Shown here: positions 20,766-31,393 of the stretch, one piece after another
Layout: every line of letters begins with the position of its first letter
Position numbering within the stretch: the stretch's first letter is position 1
Source of the DNA: Eopsaltria australis
Taxonomy: Eukaryota; Chordata; Aves; Passeriformes; Petroicidae
DNA: 64,000 bases
Assembly: GCA_034509425.1 (NCBI GenBank)
Contig: JAVTVJ010011175.1
Coordinates: 1-64,000, forward strand
Direction: 5' to 3'
Translations under genes and position numbers: made by a program
Notes under the pieces: model-generated
Databases searched by the model: none
What the model was told of the DNA's origin: nothing
What the model saw: only the letters and a program-made list of their open reading frames with translations

Positions 20766-23114
20766 ATGGAAACCGTTGCAAAGGTCGTGAGTCTACTTTA
20801 TAAGCAGTGGGGTATTAAGTGTAAGCTCAAGGATTTTTATATTGCTATTGCAAAACTCCTGGAGCTTAGGGCGATTGAGCGTCCAGCAGAAATATTACAC
20901 CCAGAGGCGTGGGAGAAATGTACCAATGTTTTAGCAGAGGAAACTAAAGTCTCGGGCAGCGGAAAAAGTCTCAAAGCGTGGGGGAAAGTAGAAACGGCTT
21001 TACGCCGAGTGCTGGAACAACAGGAGACTTGGAAAGCTGCACGTGCATGTTTATTAGCTACTCCTAAGCTGGGGGTGGGAGCAATGACGCAGACAGACCC
21101 CGAGACCGGTCTATCTGAGAGCGGGGGTTCGCGGAGACCAGGCGCGCTTCCCTCCTCCCCGAACCCGAATCCAAACGCCCCAGGGCCCCCAGAAAACCTC
21201 CCGACCCTTCCACCGAGCCCGCCGGATCCACCCCCTCCCACGGAAACTTCCCAAACGTCCGCGGTTTCCCCATCCGCCCCTCCGCCGCCGGTTAGCGATC
21301 CAACGCTGGAAGCGCAGCAATCAGCGCGATCTTTTTGGGAGGGATTGGCAACCGAAGCCAGGGAAACCGAGAGGGCAGCTAGAGAGGGAGCGCGGGTGAA
21401 CCCCCCTCCCCCGCCCTATGCAGTTCAAAATGGCGCGGGCAACCAAGGAGATGGGCGGGGCCAGGCTTTCACCGGCGGGAACGAACAAAGACTGCGAGTG
21501 TTCGCTGCTGCGCATGTGCAAGAAGAGAGAGCTGCAAACGCGCGAGCACGGGGGAGCGGCAGAGAGCGCATGCCCAGTCAAGAGCCGTGCTCAATGCCGT
21601 TACCATTTAAGGGAGAGCCCTCCCCTTACGAGAGGCAGGGCAAGCCCAGGGGGCGGGACCGGCACCACCCCCGGGGGGAGGAGCGGCGCCGGCGCCGCAA
21701 GAAAAGGCACGGAATCCCGGAAGTGCTCTGGCAGTCGACTTCCGGCTCTGAGTCCGACAATAGCTCCGCTAGCTCTGCTGAGTTATCGGAAACTGACAGG
21801 GACACAGAGTCGGAAGAAGCAGAGCTATCACAATTTGAAATGAAAACGAATAAAGTTTTAAATCACGCCGGAAAGCAATCACAATACAAATTCACCGACT
21901 GGGGAAAGATAAAAATAGCTTGTGCAGAATGGGTGCCCTCAGCTACAGTCCATGCTTTCCCAGTGAGAACCACGGGGCAAAACGGAAACCAACAAGTATA
22001 TGACCCAATAAACCCCAAAGACATACAAACGATTGTCAAAGCAATCTCAGAAAAGGGGATGGATTCCATCATTGTTTCTACTCTCATAGACGGCCTTTGT
22101 AGCAATGAGAACCTGCTCCCCTTTGACATTAGACAAATAGGTCGCATGATTTTTGATGGGGCAGGAATGATTGTTTTTAAACAGGAATGGACAGACAATT
22201 GTGCGAGCCTATTAGCCCAGTCCTCTAGGGCGGGGCAACCACTGCATAGCTCGAGCTTGTCCAAGCTAACAGGGAAACATGATGAGATGATTACACCTCA
22301 GCAGCAAGCTGCACAACTGCGAGCTGAGGAAGTCAGGGCCACAACCCGAGCTGCCAGAGAAGCCATTCGTGCCGCATCTCGTGTGGTAGCTAAGCCTTCA
22401 CCGTGGTCCACCATAAAGCAAACAGAAAGTGAAAGCTTCACAAAGTTTGTGGACCGCCTACAGGCAGCTGTAGACGCCTCTACCCTGCCTGCGGCAGCAA
22501 AAGGACCCGTTGTAGCAGACTGCTTGCGGCAACAAAGTAACACTGTTACCAAAGAAATCTTGCGCTCCGTTCCAATAGGAGCCAGCCTGGCTGATATGAT
22601 CAAACATGTAGTTAGGGAAGAACAGCTAACCCCTTTTCAAGCTGTCGTACGTGATCTAACTAGTGCAATGGCATGCTTCAAATGTGGACAGGCAGGCCAC
22701 ATCGCAACGGGCTGTCCCCATAAATCCCAGCCTCCCCCGGCAGGGCCTCCATCTCAAGCGCGCGTGAGAGGGCTCTGCTGGAGCTGCGAGAAGAAGGGAC
22801 ACTTCGCTAAAGAATGCAGATCCCGACCCTGGGGAAACGGGAGGGGGAGGGGGCGTGTGAGCCGCACCCAGCCTCCTCCCGCTGCGAATGCAAGGCGGCC
22901 CATCTATGCCAAACCCCAGTGGGGTGGGGGGCCCTCATTCCCTATGCCCCCGCAGGAGACAGCCAGTCCTGCACCCACACAAACGGTGCAAATGCAGAGT
23001 TTCACAGCACTGCCAGCAGCACCATTGCACCCACCACAGCCACAAGCCGCACTTGTGCCACAGGGTCAGCAGGGGGCGCCCCAGAGCGGAACCCCTGGGT
23101 GGCCCTGGCCATGA
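20766..23114 (+). CDS. gag: ERV-3 Gag polyprotein, intact
   Basis: 782 codons, no interruption. Residues 1 to about 105 form a matrix domain whose start (METV...V, LKAWGKVETALR) resembles alpharetroviral matrix and lacks a myristoylation Gly. A long Pro/Arg/Ser-rich region follows, with a PPPPPY late-domain motif at about 212-218 (recruits NEDD4-type ligases for budding). Capsid occupies about 360-610, with the major homology region near 550-570. Nucleocapsid has two intact CCHC zinc knuckles, at about 637-650 (CFKCGQAGHIATGC) and 671-684 (CWSCEKKGHFAKEC). The gag-pro slip site lies right after the second knuckle. This is the best preserved retroviral gene in the window. Confidence 0.93.
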   Translation: METVAKVVSLLYKQWGIKCKLKDFYIAIAKLLELRAIERPAEILHPEAWEKCTNVLAEETKVSGSGKSLKAWGKVETALRRVLEQQETWKAARACLLATPKLGVGAMTQTDPETGLSESGGSRRPGALPSSPNPNPNAPGPPENLPTLPPSPPDPPPPTETSQTSAVSPSAPPPPVSDPTLEAQQSARSFWEGLATEARETERAAREGARVNPPPPPYAVQNGAGNQGDGRGQAFTGGNEQRLRVFAAAHVQEERAANARARGSGRERMPSQEPCSMPLPFKGEPSPYERQGKPRGRDRHHPRGEERRRRRKKRHGIPEVLWQSTSGSESDNSSASSAELSETDRDTESEEAELSQFEMKTNKVLNHAGKQSQYKFTDWGKIKIACAEWVPSATVHAFPVRTTGQNGNQQVYDPINPKDIQTIVKAISEKGMDSIIVSTLIDGLCSNENLLPFDIRQIGRMIFDGAGMIVFKQEWTDNCASLLAQSSRAGQPLHSSSLSKLTGKHDEMITPQQQAAQLRAEEVRATTRAAREAIRAASRVVAKPSPWSTIKQTESESFTKFVDRLQAAVDASTLPAAAKGPVVADCLRQQSNTVTKEILRSVPIGASLADMIKHVVREEQLTPFQAVVRDLTSAMACFKCGQAGHIATGCPHKSQPPPAGPPSQARVRGLCWSCEKKGHFAKECRSRPWGNGRGRGRVSRTQPPPAANARRPIYAKPQWGGGPSFPMPPQETASPAPTQTVQMQSFTALPAAPLHPPQPQAALVPQGQQGAPQSGTPGWPWP
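22832..22838 (+). promoter_or_regulatory. ERV-3 gag-pro slippery heptamer
   Basis: G-GGA-AAC in the gag phase, with pro open in the -1 frame to 23464. The same heptamer stands at the corresponding point of ERV-5. Confidence 0.8.
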
Positions 23115-23464
23115 AAGTAGGGAAAGAGCCCCTGATAGTGGGGGGGACATACCGCCTCTATGGCAGTCAGGATCCCAATGTCATAGGGCTTCAGTTTTGG
23201 GCAGACACGGGTTCAGACTGTACAATTATTCCCCAAGCACATTGGCCACAACATTGGCAATTTACAGAAGTCCCCCCAGTGAATGGTGTGGGAGGGCCAT
23301 CCCGGGCGTGGAAAAGCACCCAGTTGATAGCTATAACACTTCACACAAAAAAGGGACCAGAACAGACAGTGGCAATCTACCCCTACATTCTACAGAACTC
23401 TCCACCTTTGATAGGAAGAGACATCCTTGCTCTGTTAGGAGTCAGGATGACAAATTTACCATGA
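22839..23464 (+). CDS. pro: ERV-3 protease
   Basis: Open frame entered by -1 frameshifting from gag. A Pro-rich start is followed by the protease core: FWADTGSDCTII with catalytic Asp-Thr-Gly near 23203, a flap region, and the C-terminal IGRDIL signature near 23413. No dUTPase domain is seen, unlike ERV-2 and ERV-5. It ends at TGA 23462, two codons after the next slip site. A pro frame separate from gag is a betaretroviral trait; alpharetroviruses fuse pro to gag. Confidence 0.85.
23452..23458 (+). promoter_or_regulatory. ERV-3 pro-pol slippery heptamer
   Basis: A-AAT-TTA in the pro phase just before the pro stop; pol is open in the -1 frame across it. It fits XXXYYYZ. Confidence 0.78.
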
Positions 23465-26066
23465 GGGCCACTACAGTTCATCCACCGCTGCCAATTAAAT
23501 TGACTTGGAAATCATCAGAAATTGTATACGTGGAGCAGTGGCCCCTGTCAGAGCCTCGAATGGCAGCCTTGCTAGAACTGGTTGACCGTAAACTACAAAA
23601 GAGTCACATAGAACCCTCCATCAGCCCGTGGAACACCCCTGTATTTGTAATTCCCCAACTGGAGAAAGTTACCGTCTCATCCATGACCTGAGAGAAGTAA
23701 ATAAGACAGCCAGACCCATGGGCCCAGTTCAGACACTGCTGCCCATGAACTCAGCTATCCCCGAAGGCCAGCCATGCGCAGTGCTGGACATTAAAGACTG
23801 TTTCTTTTCAATACGTCTGCACCCTGAAGACAAAGAACGTTTTGCTTTTTCTGTCATGTTCCCAAATGGCAATAGACCCAACCTTCGCTTTCAATAGAAA
23901 GTATTACCTCAAGGATTCGTGGACAGTCCCTCCATATGCCAGATCACCGTGGACAAAGCACTGATGCCAGTCCGACACTCCTATCCCGCTGCAACCATCA
24001 TCCAATACATGGATGACATCCTCGTCGCTGCACCATCAGCAAGCCAAGTGGATCACTTAGTGTCCACAATCACGGAGACTCTCCAAGCAAACGGCTTCAA
24101 GATCATGAGCGCGAAGATCAAGAAAGGACCCTGCGTGACCTTCCTGAGAGTAGGAATCACAAGCTCCTACGTGACACCCCCCAAGGTGAAAGTCCGCCGA
24201 GACATCAAGACACTCCATGACGTGCAGCGCCTCGTGGGATCCCTGCAGTGGCTCCGTAACATCGTCCTGATTCCTTCCGAGATCATAGACCCTTTGCATG
24301 AGCTCCTGAAAGGCAAGCACCCTTGGGAACCCAAACAACTAACGCCACAAGCAGCGAGCTCTCTTGACTTCATCGAGCATCAGGTGTCCACCAGCACCCT
24401 TGCCAGATGGAACCCAAGCATGCCGCTTGATTTATACGTCCACTTTACACCGAAGGGAGGAGTGGGAGCACTAGCCCAAGGGCCTTCTGAGAAGTCCCGA
24501 CCGATCCAGTGGATAGTCCTTGGAAAACCGGCTCGTGCATTCTCCCCAGGAATCGAATGCATCGCCAACCTCATCACGAAGGGCAGAAAACTTGCCTTGA
24601 GACACCTGGGAACCGAGCCGACGAGAATCCACCTTCCCTTCCGCAAGCAGCCAATCACAGAATCAACCACGACACAGGAGCACCTAGCCCTTGCTCTCAC
24701 AGGCTTTGCAGGAGAAATCTCCTACTCCGCCAAACCACCTTAGACCCAGCTACTGACCATTGTGGACATAGACGTGCCACCGAAGGTCGCGGACCGACCG
24801 CTACCAAGACCGACGGTCTTCACAGACGCTTCCTCTACAACTTCAACCGCAGCGGCGGTGTGGTAGACGGGAGAACAGTGGCACTGCATCAAAGCACGTG
24901 ACCCCACACTGTCAGTGCAACAGATGGAGGCAACAGCAGTGGTCTTGGCGTGTGGACTCTTCCAAGAAGAACACCTCAACATCGTAACAGACTCTATATT
25001 CGTGGCAAGGCTCTGCCTGGCCATGTCAGGACCAGGTGTGTCAACATCTGCAGCAGCTCTAATGCTGGAAGAAGCACTCTCCTAGCGACAGGGCACCGTG
25101 TCTGTCATCCACATCAACAGCCACAACCCAGTTAAAGGTTATTTCCAGACCGACAACGACAAGGCAGATACCGCAGCAAAGGGAGTGTGGACACTACAAA
25201 AAGCTCATCAGTTACATGAGTCACTCCACATCGGAGCCAAGGCACTGGCGAAGAGATGCGGGATCTCGGCAGCAGACGCAAAGCATGTAGTGGCCACCTG
25301 CCCTCATTGCCAGAAGCTACCCCTATGGTCCAGTGGGATCAACCCAAGAGGTCTCAAGCCCTCAGAAATCTGGGAGTCAGACTTCACTTTATGTCAACTG
25401 CTGAAGCCTCGGGCGTGGCTTGCAGTGACAGTGGACACTTACAGCGGAGTAATTGTGGCCACGCAGCACCCCAAAACTAACTCTAGAGCCACAATTCAGC
25501 ACTGGCTGACAGCCATGGCATGGCTTGGCATCCCCAAACAGATTAAAACTGACAACGGTTCCAATTTTATCTCCAAACCAGTGCAAGAATTCGCCTCGAA
25601 ATGGGGCATCACTCTAGTGCAAAGTATCCCATATAACAGCACCGGGCAGGCCATTGTTGAGCGAGCAAATCAGACCCTGAAAGCCAAGTTAGAAGTACTA
25701 GCAAAAGCAGAAGGCTTTGAAAATTCCATCCCCTCAGGGGACCAAGCACGTATACTAGCAACCGCTTTGCTAGCACTGAACCAATTCTCTAGGGAGGATA
25801 AAACAAACTGTCCCGCTCAAAAACACTAGGCCACCCGAGCATTAGAGGAGGGCCCACAAGTCATAATTAAAAATGAACTAGGCGAATGGGAACGGGGCTG
25901 GAGACTGGTACTCACAGGGCGGGGGTACGCAGCTGTCAAAAAAGAAAGCAAAATCAAGTGGTGTCCACTGAGGTCAGTAAAGCCAGACCTTCAGAATGAG
26001 CAGAATGAGACTAATGAGAACTGTGAGTTTCTGTTTACGGGACATGCTCGTGGGACACCCTCGTAA
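23459..26066 (+). pseudogene. pol: ERV-3 pol: reverse transcriptase, RNase H, integrase
   Basis: Starts in the -1 frame of pro (VYVEQWPLSEP). A single frameshift near 23650 moves it to the frame used for the rest. Landmarks: YRLIHDLRE, LDIKDCFF, VLPQGF, YMDD at about 24007, RNase H (FTDASS, MEAT, VTDSIF), integrase HHCC region (HIGA...CPHCQ), ESDF, TDNGSNF, QAIVERAN and the C-terminal GRGYAAV. In-frame stops: TAG at 23895, 24741, 24864, 25083 and 25827. The first replaces the conserved Trp two residues before VLPQG, a position where ERV-2 and ERV-5 keep Trp. No TAA stop occurs. Otherwise nearly complete. Confidence 0.9.
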
Positions 26067-27959
26067 AGCGTACACCCCTGTTCCAGAGGAAAATGACAGA
26101 CCTCCAGGCCGTCAAGCAGCACCCAAGAGTTCTGTACCAGTGAAACCCAAACGTCAACAGTGTTTTTGTGTGATTTTGCTATTGGGGCTTGTTACCAGAA
26201 GACAAGCCAGTCCAAACCATTACTCTCATCAGCCATTCAGGTGAGTCATGCAACACCTGTCAAATGACAAAGTGCTCAAAGAAACCACCACACCGAACGC
26301 CCCATCCTTTGTGATCCGCATTTCCGATCTGTTCCCTGGAAAACCAAAAATAAACCCCTATTCCCCTCATGTTACAAGTATGCATCTATCCTATTAGTGC
26401 CCAGCCTCAAACCCAGAGAAGAAGTACTGCAATTATCCAAGGTAGAGATATTGTGGGTACTGGGGCTGTGAAACCATTGTTACAAATGCTAGACCATCGA
26501 GACCTCGGTGGGAACCTCAAAAGCCCGATGAATTTTTACAGTTCACCTAGGCTCCAACTGGTTGTAAACAACCTGTCATCCTTCAAGAAAAATACTATCG
26601 AAACTATCATAAAATCCCTAAATCTCAGAAGTGCACTGACTATAACATGACCGTTTTGCAGCCAGATCACCCTAGTTGGGCCACAAGCAAGACGTAGACA
26701 GTAGTCATTCAAAGATCCAAAGAGTGGGTGAATGTGCGAATTATCAAGCTCCAACCCCCCGCATCCTGGGCGGTTGGGCCAAACAAAGTTATTAAAGATG
26801 TACTAAAAGGGAAAAACACAACCCACTCCAAAGCCTTGCCCACAAAAGTCACTGATACCCTGATCGGTCATGCAGATGCCTCCCAGATAAGTAGTTTAGC
26901 CAAGTCTGACCCTGACCCAATCTTTCGTATGTTAGAAGCTACCTTTCTTTCCCTGAACGAATCCAACCCGAACCTAACTGATTCCTGCTGGCTTTGCTAT
27001 GATGTCAAACCCCCCTTCTACGAAGGAGTTGCTTTAGATATCCCCTTCAGTTACTCCACAGCTGACTCCCCTCACCAGTGCAGGTGGGATACTCCCCGCA
27101 GAGGAATCACCCTGAGTCAAGTCACGGGTCAGGCAGATGTTTTGGCAATGCAACCTTAGCAAAGAAAGGCAACATCTGCACCAAAGTTGTCAAGCCCAAC
27201 AGAAAGAATAAGTGGGTGGTTCCATCCGCATCTGGGATGTGGGTTTGTCAGCGATCTGGAGTGAGTCCTTGTGTGTCTCTTGCCAAATTCAATGATTCCA
27301 CTGACTTTTGTGTCCAAGTTCTAATTGTTCCTAGGGTCCTGTACCATACAGACGAAGAGATGTACCACCTCTTTGAGAAACCCGACCGGCTCCACAAAAG
27401 AGAACTGATAACAGGTGTAACTATTGCAATGCTGCTCAGCCTGGGAGCAGCCGGAACGGCCACGGGTGTCTCAGCTCTTGCGACCCGACACCAAAGACTG
27501 TCTCAGCTACAAATGACCATCGATGAGGACTTGCAGAAGATCAAGAAATCCATTTCCTTTCTAGAGAAATCAGTTTCCTCACTCTCAGAAGTGGTCTTGC
27601 AGAACAGGCGAGGATTGGACCTCTTGTTCATGCAACAAGGAGGCTTGTGTGCCGCCTTGAAAGAGGAATGCTGCTTTTATGCAGACCACACAGGAGTCGT
27701 CAGAGACTCCATGGCAGAGCTCCGAGATAGGCTAGCTCAGAGACAGAAAGACAAGGAAGCCCAACAGAGCTGGTTTGAGTCCTGGTTCAATCAATCACCA
27801 TGGCTCACCACACTAATTTCCGCCTTAGTAGGTCCATTGGCAATGTTGTTTTTAGCTTTTACCTTTGGACCATGCCTGCTGAACAAACTAGTCTCTTTTA
27901 TCCAGACCCGTCTGGAACGGGCCAACATTCTGTTTTTAGAACATCAACAAATGCTGTAA
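25996..27959 (+). pseudogene. env: ERV-3 env, gamma-type surface and transmembrane subunits
   Basis: Envelope glycoprotein for receptor binding and fusion, here broken. A signal-peptide-like hydrophobic run lies near 26160-26200. The surface subunit keeps the CWLC isomerase motif at 26986-26997. Stops: TGA 26242 and TAG 26395, 26443, 26548, 26695. A frameshift near 27130 separates it from the transmembrane part. That part is open to 27959, with a dibasic cleavage region, a hydrophobic fusion-peptide-like segment (about 27407-27480), a heptad-rich region, the CX6CC motif near 27647, and a membrane anchor near 27810-27880. CWLC plus CX6CC indicates a disulfide-linked gamma-type Env on a class II backbone. 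Confidence 0.88.
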
Positions 27960-28107
27960 TCCAAACTGTAAACACTGTCAATCGCAAGACTTTTCTAACT
28001 TGCCTTGCGAAATCTACTCAGGTATACCAAACCCCTTTTCCCTTGTCAAGTTACTACCTCATACCTCACTTCAATACATGTATCTATGACTACCTCATTC
28101 ATTTGTG

Positions 28108-28124
28108 AAAAAAGGGGGGGGAAG
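28108..28124 (+). promoter_or_regulatory. ERV-3 polypurine tract
   Basis: A6G8AAG directly before the 3' LTR: the plus-strand primer site. Confidence 0.85.
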
Positions 28125-28478
28125 TGTGGTAGATAGGGACAGGCGGACGGAAGATCTCGCGATGTGACGGAAAGCAGAGGGCAGCATGGAATCCTTCTCC
28201 CTTCATTCCTGCATGATAAGAGATCACCCGATGAATGCAACTCCTCCTAACCCAGTAGTTTTCCACTCCTTACTAACCCTAGCTATCCCACCGTCCCCTT
28301 TCTGACGTAGTGAAGCCCCCTAGACTATTTAACCTCATGAGATAAGATAATAAAGGCCATTTAACCATCCACCACATTAGTGTCTGTGAGTCCATGGCCC
28401 GAGTGGCTCGAGTGAGGCCGAGCTGCCGTGCTGTCGTTCTTAAACCAGGTCGCCTGCCTTCATAGCAAGAAGGCAACA
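28125..28478 (+). repeat. ERV-3 3' LTR
   Basis: 354 bp, identical by eye to 20283-20636, followed by the duplication GAGGGA. Confidence 0.93.
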
Positions 28479-28484
28479 GAGGGA

Positions 28485-28892
28485 GGACTCGAACTCCCGA
28501 GTTTGGTGCCAGCAGGCAGCAGCTTAAGCCACTGCCCCAACCTTGGCTCCAAGCCAAATTGCTGCTACTGCAGCACTAAGCTCTCACGAGCTAAAGCAAC
28601 CAGAAGGGGAAGTAGCAAGCCAGCCACAGCCCCCTTGGGACACTTTATTGAGCTCCAGAGATGCTAAACAAATTACAAGAGGTCAACAATCTCTTGACCC
28701 CTCCCTCAGAGACTAAAACAAACAGAATACTGCTTTTATTCAGTTACTCACGTGCCTCCATGTCAGGTCCAAGGATCCTTCGACTCTGATACCGTCTGGA
28801 CTGTGGTCACAGCTTCCCCTTCCTGTGCTGGTGAAGAGAGGGGGCGAGGGCTGGATTTCCTCTGGGTCCAGGGGTTTTTTCAGAAGCCTCCC
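28485..28892 (-). other. ERV-4 leader with splice donor and tRNA-like stretch
   Basis: On the minus strand the leader contains CACGTGAGT (a good splice donor, near 28749) and two AATAAA-like signals. A tRNA-like stretch at about 28485-28545 has an A-box-like TGGCTTAAGCTG and a T-arm-like GGGAG-TTCGAGTC-CTCCC. ERV-3 is inserted just beyond that T-arm. No coding frame is evident. Confidence 0.45.
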
Positions 28893-28912
28893 GTCCCAGC
28901 GGAGTGTCGCCA
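28893..28912 (-). promoter_or_regulatory. ERV-4 putative primer-binding site
   Basis: TGGCGACACTCCGCTGGGAC (minus strand) follows the LTR end by a few bases and has the TGG start of a primer site. I cannot assign the tRNA with confidence. Confidence 0.5.
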
Positions 28913-28916
28913 AAAC

Positions 28917-29281
28917 TGATGCCTTACGAAAGGCTGACCTGAAACAGAAGCTGGACAGAGTTAAAAGAATAAAAGAAGTATTTATTAAAACAAGGTACAC
29001 TTTGGGCCATGCAGGAGTCTCGCAGAGACTACACCCAAAATGGACACCTAGCACGTGCTTTTTGGACAGATATGCCTTCGGTCCATCTGCATATCAGAAA
29101 CCCATTGTCCAATTACAGTTTCGGGTCCTGAAGTCCCATCCCCAGTTTGTCCCCTTCTTCTCTTTGCTGTTGTCCATGGATGTTTACATTTTGGGCTTTT
29201 GGAAAAACAGTATGTTCTTGAAACTCCGGCCCAGAGAGAAATTGTTTCATCTAAATAACAGTAACAGAACACTAGCTGACA
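28917..29281 (-). repeat. ERV-4 5' LTR
   Basis: 365 bp, from TGTCAGCTAG to GGCATCA on the minus strand, with AATAAA (complement at 28981-28986). No second copy is seen in the window. Confidence 0.65.
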
Positions 29282-29592
29282 ATTTATGGAGTCATAGAGT
29301 CATACGCTAGAGCAGTCCTGATGTAGAAAAATAAAAAGTTAAAACCTAAGGCATCATTATGGTTAATATTTTACTTAAGAAATGTATATGCAAGCTCGTC
29401 GGTAAAAACAGCCTCATTTTATGTGTTGCTAAATGTTGACAAGAGCAGTCAACTGGAGGCAGTGGTGATGAAGAAGTTAGGTTAATATTTGTTAATAGCC
29501 TATTTATACTCTTATGTGCTGTACCTTCTCCAAGGTACTTGAGATGTAAACCATAGCATCACAAACAATGTTTAAGAAAAGTCATATTTTGT

Positions 29593-30173
29593 TGTGGTGG
29601 TTCCAAGTCCCCAGAAAACCCTTTTTCCCCCCACTGGGAAGCCCGGGGCTGGGGACTCCCCTGGGGCAGAGCCCGGGGTGGTTTGCCCTGTGGATGGGCC
29701 GGGCTTCCCGGGGGCTGGCTACACTGTCCTCAGCTGCCACTCTTCTGTCTTATCACCTTTAGGCTCCAGAACTCTGTACTTGATTGTATTATCCCCTGCC
29801 AGTTTTCCCTGGTCCTCCCCCTTCCTTTCCCAGTTGGCTCCTGTCCCCCGACCCCTCCCTAGTTCCTCCCCCAAGCCCATCAGTGATTGGTTTGTAATCC
29901 CTCAATAAAAGTCTGATGCAGAAGGTGCCCCAGGTCTTTCACCTGGGTGCCCAGAGAGCTTGCAACAGGGTGTCTCTATTATCCCAGGTGAGAGAACCCT
30001 CCCTCCATACTCTGGCTCATTGGTTCAGTGGCTACCAAAAAGGGTGGACGAGCCTGCGGTAAAGGGCAAGAGCCCTGATGGCAGGGTACCCGCAGGGACA
30101 CTGGCTGTAAACGCTGTAGGGCTGCTGTCCGAAACCCTGGTGGTCAGCTGGCCGGCCCAAGCCAACGGCCACA
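29593..30173 (+). repeat. Solo LTR related to the ERV-2 LTR
   Basis: TGTGGTGGTTCC to GGCCACA, with AATAAAAGTCTG and GTGTCTCTATTA blocks shared with the ERV-2 LTR. ATTTTG stands at 29586-29591 and 30176-30181, a 6-bp duplication offset from the TG/CA ends by one and two bases. Confidence 0.75.
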
Positions 30174-30181
30174 AGATTTTG

Positions 30182-31393
30182 CTGTAATTTTAACTTTGAT
30201 GACTGGTTTCCGGGGAGAACTCTTAAAAAAAGAAAAGCAGTTGGGGTACATCATTGCATTATCCTTTTTTTCTGTTTACTTCTGTAAGCGAATTCTGTTT
30301 CACATTTTCCATTGTTATGGAGATACTTAGCTTCAAATTCAACATTTATTTATTCTGTTTTCATTTTGTTGAATAAAACTGAGGTAAAGGAATGGTGAAG
30401 GAGATTCATGAGGATTGAATTCTGAAAGGTGAAAGCGAAGATATTAATGGCTTTGGTTCTCATTGTTACTTTGGGGTCTATTTGTGCTGAATTGGTGTAA
30501 TAGATCCAGGTCTGCATCACAAAAACAACAAGCAGGATAGGATCAGAAATGACAGGAAGACTTTAACTGCTCTCTTATCTTAACAGGAGGTTATCCATCC
30601 TGTGGTTTTATACATATGTTGACAGAATAATGTGTGTAATTTAGTAGTGCAGCTCTTGTTCAGGCTTCTTTGTGCAAGATCTTAGCCTTTGCAACCATTA
30701 GTCTAGAACATCTCAAAAGCAGTAATTTCACACAGACCCTGACTCTCTCTTGCATTAAAAGCTCTTTATATTGTTCTGGCAGCATAAATAGGATTTAAAG
30801 GCGTTAATAATTCTTTTCTATTTTTTTTCATATGCTTCATAGCAGCCAATCTCTATGGAAAGAGAATCTATGTAAAAACCAGCATAGATAAGAACTTTGG
30901 TTATACATTTTTAACAATTACCCTGCTGAAAAATCTTTTAAGTGGTGAGCTAGGGATACTCTCTGGTAGTTTAGGATTATTAGAAAAATGTTTCTGTGGG
31001 CAGAGAACATTTTTATAAAATGTCATTATAAAAAAAACCCAAACAACCCCCAAAACCAAACTCAGAAATGCTTTAGAGGAGATGTAGGAAAGTAAAGATT
31101 TACAGACATAGAGGAAAATGTGCAATGGGGAAAAACCAATACAAGGAGACATTGATTTTGGCAGTTCCCAGAATATTTTGAGTAGTGTGTTCTCTGGACA
31201 ACAATTCCTGTTACAAAAAAGATCTTCTGTCTATGATGGCTTTGCAGATGTCTTCATATCATGAAATTAATTGCATTCACAAAGTCTGCTGCTATAGATA
31301 CACATTTTTGTATATGTAATGAAATTTGAACATTATCTAAGTGCTTATAAAGACAGCAAAAAAAGGGAAAAGACCCAGTAGTTAATATTTTAA
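30182..31393 (+). other. CFAP54 intron, nothing further recognised
   Basis: AT-rich sequence with no delimited repeat, no convincing exon and no RNA gene. Confidence 0.45.

Larger units (their letters stand above)
20283..28478 (+). mobile_element. ERV-3: complete recombinant provirus, LTRs apparently identical
   Basis: 8196 bp flanked by GAGGGA at 20277-20282 and 28479-28484. The two 354-bp LTRs show no difference that I can find by eye, so integration (or gene conversion) was recent. It has a tRNA-Phe primer site, an alpharetrovirus-like matrix, separate pro frame, class II pol, and an env with the gamma-type CWLC and CX6CC motifs. This combination matches what I remember of the recombinant avian family TgERV-F. 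Gag is fully open, while pol and env carry ten stops and two frameshifts. Confidence 0.93.
18900..29281 (-). mobile_element. ERV-4: remnant provirus split by ERV-3
   Basis: Read on the minus strand: LTR (29281 to 28917), primer site, leader with splice donor, tRNA-like stretch, then (after the ERV-3 insertion) the gag start at 20228 and a Pro/Ala-rich gag region to about 18900. Capsid, pol, env and the matching 3' LTR are missing; its 3' side abuts the LTRX internal end. The LTRs of ERV-4 and LTRX do not match, so I treat them as two elements joined by deletion. The matrix resembles gammaretroviral matrix, so class I is the best guess. Confidence 0.6.

Noticed and set aside
28740..29054. A minus-strand frame across the ERV-4 LTR and leader
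   Set aside because: It runs through the polyadenylation signal and primer site, so it is not a plausible gene.
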